Source: Papiliotrema nemorosa
Taxonomy: Eukaryota > Basidiomycota > Tremellomycetes > Tremellales > Rhynchogastremaceae
DNA: 64,000 nucleotides
Assembly (NCBI GenBank): GCA_032158125.1
Contig: JASKOT010000003.1
Span: forward strand, 620,001-684,000
Reading direction: 5' to 3'
Position 1 is the first letter of the stretch. The number at the start of each line of letters is the position of its first letter. Positions 22,213 to 34,872 of this stretch are shown here, piece by piece. A program made the position numbers and the translations under genes. The notes beneath the pieces are model-generated. The model was not told the DNA's origin. It saw only the letters and a program-made list of their open reading frames with translations, and ran no database searches.

Positions 22213-24001
22213 ATGGAAGAGAACCCTCTACATCGAGTAAGCACTATATCTGCGACCAAAATCACCCCTCAACGCGACGCCGAAGCAGACTGACGATCAG
22301 GCTCACGCTCTCTCGGTCCAAGCGTCAAGTCTGGTCAAGCCGCCCAATGTACCTGTTGAAACACTTGTCAAAGCCAAAGAGATCTATCAACAAGCTACAG
22401 ATCTATTCGAGAAGTCTTCAGAGCAGATCAAGGGAGATGAAGAGAGGAAAACGCTGCAACTCCTCGTCAATCAGCACAAGAAACTAGGACGAGATGTCGA
22501 AAGGCGAATCAGTACCGCTCGGCGCAGTTCTGTCAATCCACCCTTGGTTGCTACCTCGACCACGCAAACGGATGACTTGGGAGTCGGAGAAGGGGTACCT
22601 GGACCTATGAGGCCCAGCACGAGCGGAGCAAGAAGGGTGACCAGCGATGGGATACCGCATCTATCCCCTCGAAGGGAGCCCGTCGGATTGGCAAGCGCGG
22701 CTAATATCGGGACATGGCCTGCAGGTATATGTGCGTCCCTCCATTGATGATCAATGCACTGAGTGTTGATCCACAGCGACCCGTCTTGGAGTACCCCCGT
22801 TCTCCCTTCGACCCTCCAATTTTGGTCAGCCGTATGCTGCCCCGCGAACAACGACATCCCCGCCTACAGGGTCGCCCACCCAATCCCTTCACACACCCGG
22901 AGAGCCATTCTCTCTATCACCGTTACATTCATCTTCGTCTTCGGATGAATCTTATCTCAATTTGGGAGCGATACCCGATACCCTGGACCCTTTCTCGAGG
23001 TTTTGGGGAATGCTGGAGAATATGTTGGATGATATTTCCAACCCGGTGGCTTTCGCCAGTGCCCCACTCGGTATCGATGCGCAGATGCAGCCTCCTTCCA
23101 CAGCACGACCCGATAAGGCTGAGACGGAGGCTATACACCGGACTGCTAAAGGGGAGAAGAAGAGGAAAGAGAAAGAAAGTAGTCAGTCCACCGTACAACC
23201 TTCTGATGTCCTTGTCGGAGCTGATGTCAGATCGAGCGGCATCGCCTTCCGAGTCATTCTATGTCGTCCACCGGGACCGACCTGGTCCATCCTCACAGGT
23301 ATCAATCGGCACCGAAGACAAAGTGGGAGGAAAGACACCAGAGGAGCTGGCGTTGGAGAATGAGAATCTGAGAACAAGCTTGGACGCGATCGCCTCTCAT
23401 GCGGAAAAGTTAGAACAGGCCAATAAAGTCCTTCGGGAACAGCATGACGAGAGGGAGAAGGCCATGAGGAGTATAGCAGTTGGTATGAGACGCGAGGTGC
23501 GGCAGTATCGCCAACCCGTGAGCCAGAGCTAATGGGAGGCTCAAAAAGTCAAACAGGGCCAAGATGTCATACGCTCACAACTGCTCGCAAGCGTGACTCA
23601 CTCGCCACGGTCAGCCAGGATGCCCAATGGAGGGGACACGACGGCAGCCAACCTAGATGCTGAAGCAGGTACGGGTGTCGTGCTCTCGGCAACGTCTATT
23701 GATCCCAGCGTTGCGAGCCAAGGTCAAAGAGCTCGAAGATCAAGTCGCCAAGCTCAAGTCGGACAATGAAAAACATGTGAGCAGTACAATATAGACGTGA
23801 CTTATATGTAGAAAGGGCAAGCTGAAAAGTATCGAGACAAGGTGAGTTTGGACGGAATTTCGCCAGGTGAAGCTGACCATCCAGCTTCACCAAATCAAAG
23901 TAAATGCTCGGGCGAAACGTGACGCTAAATTGGCGAGCGGCGACGGATCAAGTAAGGGAGGTGGATCGACCATAGATCCTAGGGATCCGGATGAGGAATA
24001 G
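22213..24001 (+). CDS. MIT-domain, coiled-coil protein; candidate Atg38/NRBF2
   Basis: ATG at 22213 (MEENPLHR) splices to AHALSVQASSLVKPPNVPV, then VKAKEIYQQATDLFEKSSEQ and LQLLVNQHKKLGRDVERRI: a three-helix MIT-like module. The middle is Ser/Pro-rich with LDPFSRFWGMLENMLDD. The C-terminal half has DSFYVVH-type residues and a long heptad region (LALENENLRTSLDAIASHAE, KLEQANKVLREQHDE) continuing in small exons to STIDPRDPDEE. A MIT domain followed by a coiled coil is the layout of Atg38/NRBF2, the stabilising subunit of autophagy PI3-kinase complex I. The assignment is by architecture; other MIT-coiled-coil proteins cannot be excluded. Confidence 0.6.
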
Positions 24002-24268
24002 ATTCGTGTAAGATTTGAGCGGACATTTCAGGGCGAGCGGTTAAATCTTGTTGTATCGATCTTTAGCTTCTTGTATCAGTATATTCGCCTTTTGGCCAGA
24101 CATCCCTCCCATGTAAATCGTATCCGACACTCCTGTAGTTCCAGTGCCGCATATGTCGACCAAGACCGACCGAAGCGTAACGCAAACCGTGCATGAAAAG
24201 AATCGGACCTCGTAGTACATGTCAACTGTGAGCATCCTATATCCCCTCTCCTATGACCCCTGCTCCAT

Positions 24269-25153
24269 TTAAACGACGGTACCGGCGTTGGCAGCAATAC
24301 GAGGCCACAAGTCGGCGCACTCTTTTGCGACACTGAACAGTCAGACCTGGCTTGATCCTGTCGTGAAATTACTCACGGTCCGTTGATGGCGGAACCCTTC
24401 ATCTCTCCCTTGGGGTTGACGATGACACCGGCGTTGTCCTCAAAGTAGAGGAACATACCATCCCTTCTTCGCCATGGCTTCCTCTGTCGGCAGATAACGG
24501 CAGGCATGACTGAATGTCAGTTTACAAAAGTCTCGACCCAGTCTTTTGACGCGACGTACCCTTCTTTCGCAGCTCAGGCTTTCCCTTCTTGACGGAAGCC
24601 ATGACCATGTCACCGGCAGCGGCAGCGGGAAGTCGGTTAAGTCGGGCACCGAAACCGATGACTGAGATAACGTAGAGGTCTGTCCTGTCAGACGACATCT
24701 CATAGATTATGGATGTGATGCTCACTCTTGGCTCCAGAGTTGTCGGCGCAGTTCATGACGGCTCCGACGGGGAGACCAAGGGTCATTCGGAACTTGGTAC
24801 CGGTGGCAGCGGCTGTAAGGTTAGTTGCGGTTCAAAGGATTTCGACGTAAGGGGGAGGCAGCAGATTTGTGCGACGATGGTTGATTCCAATGCTGAAAGT
24901 GCGATCCTCTTTTCTCCTCAAAGCTTGCTAGCTGTATCCAATTCTGATGGCGATCTCCTTGCTCCCTCGACACCAGCCGCCTGCACATAGTCCGGGAGTC
25001 GAGCTTCTGGCAACACTTCTAGGCCAAAGTTCCCCAAAGTCCAACTTTGTCTCCGCTTCACCTCGTCTTGATCCTTCAACCGATTCAAGTCGCACAAAGA
25101 TCTGCTGCCGGGATGGTGGACACAATGACCGATAGCTCACCTTTTTTGGACAT
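24269..25153 (-). CDS. RPL23: 60S ribosomal protein uL14 (Rpl23)
   Basis: Cytosolic large-subunit ribosomal protein at the subunit interface. Four or five exons are visible: a mini-exon MSKKG at 25153, then sequence around 24740-24820 encoding the CADNSGAK segment, then [40 protein letters not shown], a segment with [28 protein letters not shown], and the last exon [16 protein letters not shown] with TAA at 24269-24271. These are nearly invariant in eukaryotic Rpl23. The introns are longer than elsewhere (about 300 bp for the first), as is common for ribosomal protein genes. The 5' side (25160-25400) should hold the promoter. Confidence 0.92.
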
Positions 25154-25629
25154 GGCGAAAGATGAATAAAGTGTACTTGAAGGATAAGAAGAAGAAGAGG
25201 TCACCCTATGCACTTGGATTCGACACTTTGCAGAGAGAGACCCACACGCGAATGTGGCACCCAGCAGCTGGCAAGCAGACACCCCAGCCAAAATGACCCA
25301 GCCAGCGTGTGATTGCAGTTTAGCGGAATTTCGCGGAGTTATGGGATTTGAATGTGGCACCTTGACATCTGCGTCGAGCGGTGATGTCCGCCACAGCGTG
25401 TAAGGGGGTGGGTGGCAAAATCATTGAACCCCCGAGGTGGAGCCCATTGCCGTAATTGAAACGATCCTCGATCCTCGACGCGTATTTTTGTAAATGATGA
25501 TGAGCACAGTGTGCTTCCTTTATCCTCCAGCCCCAGGTCGACCACATCTCTCTCCTCAGCATCTACACATAGACTATCATAATCACCATCTGTCACTGTA
25601 TCAACAAATAACCACTACCATATCACCCG
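25154..25629. promoter_or_regulatory. Divergent promoter region, RPL23 / SNF2 ATPase
   Basis: About 480 bp between divergent genes with no supported ORF. Two copies of a GAATGTGGCAC element occur, at 25251-25261 and 25349-25359. A shared direct repeat in a ribosomal-protein promoter may be a factor site; this is an inference. Confidence 0.35.
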
Positions 25630-28600
25630 ATGCCAGCTGCATCCGTGACGTCGACCCTTCCCAGCCTTTCGACCGCCGCGACCTCGGCGACGACTACCCC
25701 GATGCCCACTTCCCCTCAGACACCCACTTCAGAACCTTCAGCCGACAAGGCTCAGATAGCTCAGCATGACGATCTACATGATGAAGAAGATGCTGTCGAA
25801 GACGCAAAGCAAGAAGATGTGGATCCAGAGGTGAGTTGAAATCCCTGTGGCTTATCATATCAACCGAAACGACGCGTTTGATTTTGGACATTCAATGTGG
25901 AAAGTTGGAAGGAGGGTTTAAAAGCGGAAGCATGTCCGTATGAAATCTCTACGACATCCTTTACGTGTTCACGAGTCTGTGTGCATTGTCGAAAGTCTGG
26001 CGAATCAGGATATGGAGGCGGCAGCCTAGGAGGGGGTCTGGCTTGAAATCCATGTCGAGTACGAGCGCTGATCTCTCCTTTGTCCTTCTTCTCTGCGCGT
26101 CCAAACGCACATTTGTCTTTGTCCACCTCGTTCAACTCACTCTCACTACCTATATTCGTCCTTCTCAACAATGTACGACGAAAACTACTTACCCGACGTC
26201 GGCACGGACTTTACCTTTACGCCGGAACAACAGTCTGCACAAAGAGCCTCTAGACTCACATTCTTACTGGACAAATCGACAATTTACGCCAAAATTATCG
26301 GAGATAGAATGGCCAGACAACAAATAGAAAAGGCGAAGGCGGAGAAGCGTGCGGCAACGAGGAAAGAGAACAAGGATAAGAAGGGTGAGCCATCGAATAC
26401 CGGAACCCGCGAAGGAATGAGGGAAAAGAAGAAGGGAGGTGAGGACAAAGAGGAGGCAGTGGTGGCGGGCAAGAGGAAAAGGAAGTCTGAGCCTGTCAAG
26501 GAGGACAAAAGGCCGAAACTCGACGAGGAGGTGCGTCGACAAATATTGAACACGCTGACATCGACAGGCTGTAAAGGAAGAGCCTACTCAGAGCCAAGCT
26601 CAGCCAGAGACGAACGGTGCTACCGATGACAAGGACGAGGAGCATGATGGAGATGAGCAATATACTTTTGCGCAACCAGAGCTCGTCACTGGAGCCAAAT
26701 TGCGGGACTATCAACTTGCCGGAGTTCAGTGGATGATATCGCTATACGAGAATGGTTTAAACGGTATCCTCGCTGATGAAATGGGTCTGGGAAAGGTAAG
26801 CGCTCGTCACAACTATCGCTTACATTTAGACCTTGCAAACGATATCGTTCTTGGCTCACCTGCGGTCAAAAGGTACCTGGGGACCCTTCTTGATTGTGTG
26901 CCCTTTGTCAGTCCTGAACAACTGGATCATGGAGTTTGAAAAGTTTACGCCGTCAATCCCCGTGAGTCTTCTTTGTCGCGAATCCGGCTGATGAGCAGGT
27001 TGTCATGTACCACGGCACACCCGATGCTCGAGCAGAGATTCGCGCTTCCCGTCTGCAAGTGCCCACCGCATCAGGAGCATCCACGGGTCGAAAATCACGG
27101 AAAAGCACCGGTTCGTTCAAGGTCAACGGCAATACAACCCAAACCTTCCCTGTCGTGGTCACGACATACGAGATGTGCATCAAGGATAGGCAGTATCTCA
27201 GCACGTATCTGTGGAAATACATCGTGGTCGATGAGGGACACAGATTGAAGAATCTCGATTGCAAGTGAGTTTATATGGCCCGGTTCGTGTTCGGGAGCTC
27301 ATTCCAGATTGATTCGAGAGCTCAAATCGTATACATCGGCAAATCGACTGATTCTGACGGGCACTCCGCTTCATGTATGTTTCCGTTGCGCAGCCAGTCA
27401 GCTTCCGTTCTGACGTTTAGAACAACCTTAGCGAGCTGTGGTCACTACTCAATTTCATCCTGCCCGACATCTTTGACGATCTCGATTCATTCCAACAATG
27501 GTTCAATTTCGACGACATGAACAACGGGTCTACCACCGATGGGCTGCTGAACAAGCAAACTGTTGTCTCATCCTTGCACGCCATTCTCAAGCCCTTTCTT
27601 CTGCGTCGACTCAAGGTGGACGTTGAGAAAGAGCTTCCCCCAAAGAAGGAGTATCTGTTATACGCACCTCTCACGCAACAACAAAAGGATATCTACGAAG
27701 CCATTGTATCCCGTCAGATTCGACAATTCTTGGTCGACAAAAAGTCTGGCAACGAACAGCAAGCCGAAGAGCCCAAAGCTGAGCCTATCGAGGTGGACGA
27801 CGAGAACAAGGGTCGCGTGGTCCGGAAGAAGTCTAGGGTCAACTACAAAATCGAGGAGAATGACTCTAAATACATCCGCGATCTGGAGAACGGCAAGTAC
27901 CACGACGATGAGCCGAACGGTGTGCCGCAAAAGTCTGCTGCGGAGATCGGCAAGGAGTGGGCGACCAAGCAAGCTAGTGAGTTTAGGCTTCAGGGCCATC
28001 GATTTGAAGCTCACCATGGCAGCCAAATCTGTCAACAATATGAAACTACTCAATATCGTAATGCAATTGAGGAAAATATCGAACCATCCATTCCTCTTCG
28101 ACTGGCCCGTCGATAACGACACCGGGTCATACGTCGTCAATGAGGATCTGATCAATGCCAGCGGTAAAATGCTTCTGCTGAACCGACTGCTGGACGCTCT
28201 CTTTGATCGCGGTCACAAGGTTTTGCTCTTCTCGCAGTTCACGACGATGCTAGATGTCATTGTGAGTCTATCCCGGGCCAATTGAACGGGCTGACCGCGT
28301 AGGAGGACTGGGCTACAGAGTACAAGGGTTGGGAGATTTGCCGGATTGACGGAAGCACGTCTCAAGAGGCACGACGGTCCCAGATGGAACATTTCAACAA
28401 TGGCACCGGGCCCGATGCGTGCAAGCTCTTTTTGTTGAGTACTCGAGCGGGAGGTCTAGGAGTCAACCTAGTAGCTGCAGAGTGAGTATCGTTCAGCTGC
28501 TCAAAAAACACAACGCTGACGAGATAGCACGGTCATTTTCTTTGACCAAGATTGGAGTGAGTACTTCAGGCAATCTGTTGAGGACATAGTTGATGGTTCA

Positions 28601-29171
28601 GACCCTCAGATGGACTTGCAAGCCCAGGATCGAGCCCATCGAATTGGTCAAAAGAAACCTGTGCTCATTTACCGACTGGTCTCGGCTCACACCGTCGAGA
28701 CGAAGATTCTGCAGAAGGCAGGCAACAAACGAAAGCTTGAAGCGCTGGTCATTCAACAGGGTAAATTTGGTCGAGTCGTTGACGAGAATGGACGTGTCAT
28801 TCTGGGTCGAACCAAAAACAAGGCGTCTACCATGGCAGAGATGGCCAAGGGACTGCTTGATCTCGAGGGTGAAGAAATCAATGTTGCATCGGCCGGCGAT
28901 ACCATCATTAGGTGGGCCACATGCCAGACAGCGGTACATCAGCTGATGTTTCAGTGACGCCGATTTGGACATATTACTGGATCGATCCCCAGAAGCGTTT
29001 GCGCGTGAGAAGGGCTGGAGTGCAGGATTGGGTAAGGTCGGAGTCAAAGGCCGACAAGAGCAGATCAAAAAGGGAGAAAAGACGGCGTTCGAGGTGTTTG
29101 TGCCGGCCAAGGATGAGACGGCAGATGGCCTGGCGCATATGTTTGGCGGGGATGAGGAGAAGGAAGAGTAA
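25630..29171 (+). CDS. SNF2-family ATPase, LSH/HELLS-Irc5 type
   Basis: Chromatin remodelling ATPase. An acidic N-terminal exon ([12 protein letters not shown]... to 25829) probably splices over about 330 bp to [14 protein letters not shown], although the protein could also begin at the ATG at 26171. A charged stretch follows, then helicase motifs in order: [27 protein letters not shown] (Walker A), [31 protein letters not shown] (Walker B as DEGH), the [16 protein letters not shown] block, [20 protein letters not shown], a charged insert, [82 protein letters not shown]-free ISWI motifs and bromo/chromo domains are absent, which leaves the LSH/Irc5 group as best fit. About nine introns; stop at 29171. 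Confidence 0.87.
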
Positions 29172-30308
29172 TGCGGTGTCTCTCGATAGCTGCAATCCAA
29201 GGAGGCGTGGTAATCTGTATCATTTAGAGTACCGTGTGATCGTCATGTTGTGCCATGTTAATATTAAGTCGTGAATAGCAAGCGAAGAAGCCTGACGTCG
29301 ATCTCTATATCGTGTTCGAATTACCAGCTCAGGAGAGGCTCCTCGGCCAAGACGCCTCTGCGGAATACACGGGAAGGGAAGACGAGAAAATGTCTCAGAC
29401 ATGCCCATTCCCGATGCTCTATTCGCTTCAACTGAGAAGGAGGCACTACTGCAGTCGAAATCTCTGCATGATGCAGTTGAAGGTCCAGGGAGATGATCGG
29501 GTAAGAATAGCATGCATGCATGCGTCCACACTTGTGGGTCGTTTATGACGAGACTTTTGCTGCTCTTCCCCGGCTGGTACAGACCATAACCGCTCTCAAA
29601 TCCCTTCAAACCCCACCCACTCGAACCCCGTTCACCATCTTCATTGCTCGTACTTTACCTTTTAATACGCTCTCATTCCCCTTTGATCGACATTCACGCC
29701 TTGTAGTCGGCCGCGGAGGAGGAGAAGAAGCATATCTTGGCTCTCTTTTGGTGATATTGAGATCTAGTTTAGACTCGTGTTCCCGCGACCTACACCCACC
29801 AGCACTCGTTTTGTTTGCCGCCAATCATCTTTCGACAACCAAGGGGGTCCTTTGTCTCGACGATCTTCTGGCCTTGTCGACTGAGAGCCCTCTCGCATAC
29901 GCACCGTCCAGCCTTTAGGAGGATACCCCTCTGCGCCGCGGCGCACCCTAAGGGTCATCATCCGGCTGACAGTGCCTCCCATCCTCGTCAGTTTTGCTTC
30001 GGCATAGTTTTATAGCCTGGAGATTCCGTGTGTACGCAGTCTCTCGAACCACACATTAGCACACACGACCTCGAGCAATTTGCGGAACATGGTATTTGAC
30101 CCACAGGACGTATCGCGTCGTTGACATCACAACCATATCCAGGAGCGGGGAGCACAACCATCCCTAGGACCCCACGCCCACTTTGCTTCATATACACGAC
30201 TCGCTTTCCCGACCATCGGCCCCTCGTCATTTGAGCAGTGAAGCTTGGCTTCTTAGTTATCTGGATCGCTGCACGTCAGGAGGATAGACGGGCAGACGAA
30301 GGGACAAG
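29172..30308. other. Long intergenic / probable 5' leader of the Zn2Cys6 gene
   Basis: About 1.1 kb. A 132-codon open frame at 29520-29918 (+) has no recognisable features and is probably accidental. Pyrimidine-rich stretches near 29610-29700 suit a promoter or long leader. Confidence 0.35.
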
Positions 30309-32573
30309 ATGTACTCGACGGACCATTTTTCCCAATCCACCTCTTTGACCTCTTCCTCTTCAACCGCTTACGCCTCAATGCCCCCGTTACATACGATGCC
30401 CCAGGCACATATGCCACCGTGTGGACCGTCGCGGCAATCCGTATCAATGTCGAATGGACCTAGGATAGGAGTGGGATCGTCGACTGCGGACGCGATGTTT
30501 GGACAATATCCAATCATGGACAAACCTTTTACAAACCAGTTGGCCCATCAGAATACGTTTACGCCCCATGGATTCTCTTATGAGTCCCCGTTTGCGTATG
30601 CGTCGGCACAGGGGTACGCGTTCGAACAGCCTTATGCTCCTACAATACCGATGCCCCAACAGCAACTATTACAGGATAGTACGCCACCCGTACCCAAGGC
30701 GATGCTCCCAACCGGTCCCCCCATCCCTCCGAGCCTAGACCGGTGGAAAGAGGACGAGAGTATTGCGCCAGGCGGTCCTCGCGGTCTGGTCGAGGAGGCC
30801 GCCGTCGGTCAAAAGGAGGCGAGCACCAAGCTGTGAGTAACCGAGAGTCCGCCAGGTCTTTGATAGCTCTGACCAAAATCAGAGACCCCAAATTCCCATA
30901 TCCTGCTACGAACATCGCTACCGGTCCTCGTTTCTCTGAACTCCTCGAAGCAAAGCTCGGCCTGGCCCGATGTCAAGGTTCTATCCCTAACCCTCCACCT
31001 CAATCCGTTCCAATCGCATCGACATGCAACTCTGAGACATCCTCTACATTAGGCTCCCACGCAAGATTCACCCCTCCTACCTTTTCTTTGCCCATGCCGG
31101 CTCAGAACGCTTGTATGGGGATGAGCTCATCTCAAATCGAAAGTAACCTGCTCGATTCGTCGCAAACGGTCATTCCGCCAGATTATGTCGCAGCTCCCTT
31201 TCCGGCCGAGTTCTATCCTTGGGCTATGCAGAATCGGCGACAAGCTCTGGCAATTTCCGCTTCGACAACGGCGGGTCATCCACTCACTGGTCCCCAGTTC
31301 GTCTTGCCTCGTGAACAGCCTATCTTTGTCGATCCGCTAGGATCGATGCCCCAAGCATCTCCCGCATTGAGCGCGAGCACGAGCGCAATGGGATGCGCGT
31401 ATCTATCTTCGCCATCAATCAGTCTCCCCAATCCCGCTCAATCACCCGTGACCACCCATGCCACCATTTTGACGCCAATGCAAATGAACGTCTCGCTGGC
31501 GGACCATTCACCGCCATTATTACAGCCTTCAGCTATGGCCTATTCGGCATCATTACCCATCCCGCAACCCGTCGAGGCGACTGCAATGTCGCCAATGACT
31601 CAACGTCCAACCAGTTGGAATGGCGCTCCGATTGTTCAAAATACTTTGCATTCCAGTACGACCGGGTCGAATATGCCTAGTTCACATCCGCCTGTCCGGG
31701 ATACGAAAAAGCCCAAGTTCACCTTGCGTGCGCCCATCAGTGCTTCATCAAGAATGTCAGCTCTGGTACCGACACCGTCCGTAGTTTCAGCCTCTGATAT
31801 GGTCTCATCGGTGGCACCGGTTTCCTCGTCTACGCGAACGACTTCCGCCAGCTCGATCGGGAAGATTGCACCTGCCGATACAGCGGAAATCATGTCACCC
31901 CTGACATCTTCATCGCTGGATTGGAACACAAACCCAGGCCATGTTGCTTCACCCCCCAGGCAAGCCTCAACGGCTCCGGCTCCGGCTCTGAGTATCAATA
32001 AATCATCTGCAAGTGGGACATCCCCTCGCGCGATATCGCCTCGGACGAATTCAATGGCACCATCTATAAGTCCTGGCATGTCTCATTCGTCTTGTTCTAC
32101 CACACCGTCTGTTGTTTCCGGTACTACCAGTTCACATAATGCGGAGACCAAAAAACGAAAAAGGTCATCGACAACAGCGGGTCCAGTCGCAATATCCCCC
32201 AAGCTGACACATCATCGTGCGGAGAGTCTCGACTCGTCCAATAGTAAGGCCAACACTTCTCCAGGATCAAAGGATCATCAGGAAGAAGTCGAAAAGAAGA
32301 TCATTATCGCGTGTCATCGGTGTCGAAGCAAGAAACTTAGGTCAGTCCGATTCATGTGCAAGATTACAAGGTGGTGTGCTGATATGCAGGTGTGATGGGG
32401 TCAAACCGAGATGCCATCAATGTGCAAGACACGATCTGGATGTATGTGCGTACGACGAGGTGTTGAAGAGACGAGGACCAGGGAAGAACAATAAGAAGAA
32501 GGATCAGACGAAATCTGCTCGGAAGGCCCAAGGGGTCGGGGTCTCGTCTGAAGAGGTGGACAAGGTGGAGTAG
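30309..32573 (+). CDS. Zn2Cys6 transcription factor with C-terminal zinc cluster
   Basis: Probable nuclear DNA-binding regulator of about 700 residues in three exons (intron near 30833-30881 and a second of about 50 bp at 32340-32389). Most of the protein is Ser/Pro/Thr/Gln-rich and disordered (MYSTDHFSQSTSLTSSSS, many PxxS). A basic patch TKKRKRSS is a likely nuclear signal. The zinc cluster is near the very end: CHRCRSKKLRCDGVKPRC then HQCARHDLDVC, i.e. CX2CX6CX6CX2CX7C, followed by the basic tail LKRRGPGKNNKKKDQ. The second intron cuts the cluster between its second and third cysteines (codon R). I see no fungal-specific transcription factor middle domain. The target is unknown. Confidence 0.85.
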
Positions 32574-32896
32574 TGTGGAAAAGGTGGATGGTGTATCGTT
32601 GTGATAGTATATTTCTTGTCTAACATCCAGCATATGGGATCATACGTGCCGAGAATCCGTAATCTTGTAAAGTGCCCTCGACGGCTTCGTTTGTGCTTGT
32701 AAAATGCATAGGTTCGTGAAGGATGAGAATTCAAGCCCATAGATGTGACACATAGTTTGAATCGATTGCATCAAGGAACCCGCAGAGCGCGTTGTTGGGT
32801 ATTATGGCCGTATACATGCATTAAATGGATATTAGATGTACAAGCACCTGCTACAACCTTCGTAAGCACCGCGAGATGTGTTCACTGCTGTCCACT
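32574..32896. other. Convergent intergenic region
   Basis: About 320 bp between the ends of two convergent genes. It should carry both 3' UTRs. No ORF or RNA gene supported. Confidence 0.35.
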
Positions 32897-34872
32897 CTAC
32901 CACCCCTGCGCCTGTTTAGTCTGCAACCATTCTTGATGTCTCCGCCTTCCAATCTCCTCCAATGTCAACTCTGTCCCGTCCGTCTTGAACGCTGCCAAAC
33001 CCAGCGGATCGGCCTTGGTGTGCGTAGGCGGCGTGTCCACTCTGCTCTGAGTCAAAGGCGAGATGGGGGATTTCGATACATCCGACCCTGTATCCGTCTG
33101 TAGTTCAGGCAGAGTCACATCGTACATCGCCTCTGAGACGGGTCCACTTGGGGTATCCGATCCTGTCGAGGGATTCTTTGTAGACGAGAAGAAGGCTGCA
33201 AGCCCTCCTCCTCCTCCTCCTCCACCTCCACTACCACCTTGAGCCAAATCCGACAACGAAGGCTCGGCGTATGGGTCGAAATCGATATCCAGTTCCCAAG
33301 CGAGATCACTAGGTCGAGGAGGTGCATCACCCCAGATCGCTTCTTCCAGATCGTTGAGTAACCTCGCCAAATTCCCAGCTGAGCCATCTCTCCGCAATAC
33401 ATTGCCCGCCTTGACCTCTCCGTATTGCCCATTCCGTATAGCCGTATCAAACGCCCACGAAACGCCCTTGTATATCCCCACCACCTCGTCCACGTCTTTC
33501 AAGGTATACTGTACCTCTCCACCCCAAAACGCCACATCTCCCGGACCTTGTGGGCTCGGCACACATCCTTGCCTCTTGCCCTCTTGTACCGCTGTAAGCA
33601 TCTTTGACCGCCATATCTCCCTCGAACTAGTCTTATCTCTGTCGGGTGTTGCGTCTTCTACCCATGGACAGGGTACACCAGGATAAGACATGCTCCATAC
33701 CGCGTCGATGTATTGTCCCAAAGCTTGTATGAGTTCAATCACAAGCGGCCGAACTCTTCTTGAACTCAGCCTAGAGCTCAGATCGATGAATGGGTTTTCG
33801 CTCATGGACACTCTCGGATTCGTGCTCATCCGTCTTGGTTGACTGGCCGATCGAGACATGCTGACCGTTTCATCTACCGCCAATTCGACGTCGCGCAACG
33901 CTCGCATGGTATCTGTATTTATCGTATCGAATTCCGCCATATCAAGTCGAGAAGGTGTCGAAGACGTTTTGCTATGCGCCGACTCGCCCGAATTATGGCG
34001 AGACGGGCTTCGGGACGAGGAGGCATGAGCGGGAGTCAAATTGGTGTTTATACGTTCAAGTGGGGCGGTCGAGGGGCGGGCGTCTGCAGATGATGGTGAT
34101 GATCGTCGCGATTTAGAAGGGGAAGGTTCACTAGGGGGTGGTTGAAGTGGTTGTTCTACCACCCATTTCTACTTGTCAACGGTCGAGGTAAAATGTCTCG
34201 ACTCACCCTCCACTTGGCCATCGCTTGATCTTCCTTTTCCCTGTCCAACGACATATGTACCTTCTCTTGTCTACTGATCGGGACCGTCGTGACTTCCATG
34301 ACGTCCTTTGACATCGCGGGCGGACTGACGGCCATGGTGAATCGAGGACTCGTAACGCGACCCAGTTCAATGGCAGTAGAGGGGTCGGAACCCCTTCTAG
34401 CGGTCGAAGGGGCGATGGGAGAAGACAGCATATTGGGCATAAGAGATCCCCTTCTAAATGCCCCGAAGCGCGATGATTGAGGGGCGTGATCGGGAGAGTC
34501 GCGGCCAAAGACTGAGCCTCGAGACCGAATGGATGAGGTAGGATTTGAAAGGCGGGAACCGAGCCTGGAAGGTCCTGCTTCCGGTTGATCGAACGAGCTC
34601 AAAGGCGTGAACAGATCGCGGACGGCTGTAGGTGCGGAAGAGGAAGGGTCAAAGGCCGGAGAAGAGGCCTGTTTGGGCGATGGTTGATTCAGTTCATGTG
34701 GTGCAAGCGAGTAATCAGAGGTGATCGATGCGACTGGGGGAAATGTATCACGTTGTGTTGGAAAAGTTTCATCTAGTAGTCTAGATTTCGGTGAAGTGTC
34801 AAAACGATGATAGGTGGTCGATGGTGTAGCATCGTCATGGACTTGATGCAAAGCCATGGCTTGCTGATCCAC
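32897..34872 (-). CDS. Unknown Ser-rich protein with conserved C-terminal half
   Basis: Two exons (start 34872, MDQQAMALHQVHDD; a short intron near 34160-34205; stop 32897). The N-terminal 350 residues are Ser/Pro/Arg-rich and probably disordered and phosphorylated (RRGSLMPNMLSS, ARRGSDPS). The second half looks folded: RPLVIELIQALGQYIDAVWSM, PGVPCPWVEDATPD, GPGDVAFWGGEVQYTLKDVD and ARLLNDLEEAIWGDAPP. After a run of about ten glycines there are acidic patches and the end EEIGRRRHQEWLQTKQAQ. I do not recognise a family. The long uninterrupted reading frame and the clean splice support a real gene. Confidence 0.75.
33204..33224. repeat. Trinucleotide (CCT)n microsatellite
   Basis: About seven CCT units, coding for part of a polyglycine run (GGG codon strand GGA/GGG) on the minus strand of the Ser-rich unknown protein. 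Length polymorphism is likely. Confidence 0.75.

Noticed and set aside
29520..29918. 132-codon plus-strand ORF between the SNF2 and Zn2Cys6 genes
   Set aside because: No motif, no splice context, composition like non-coding DNA; more likely leader sequence.
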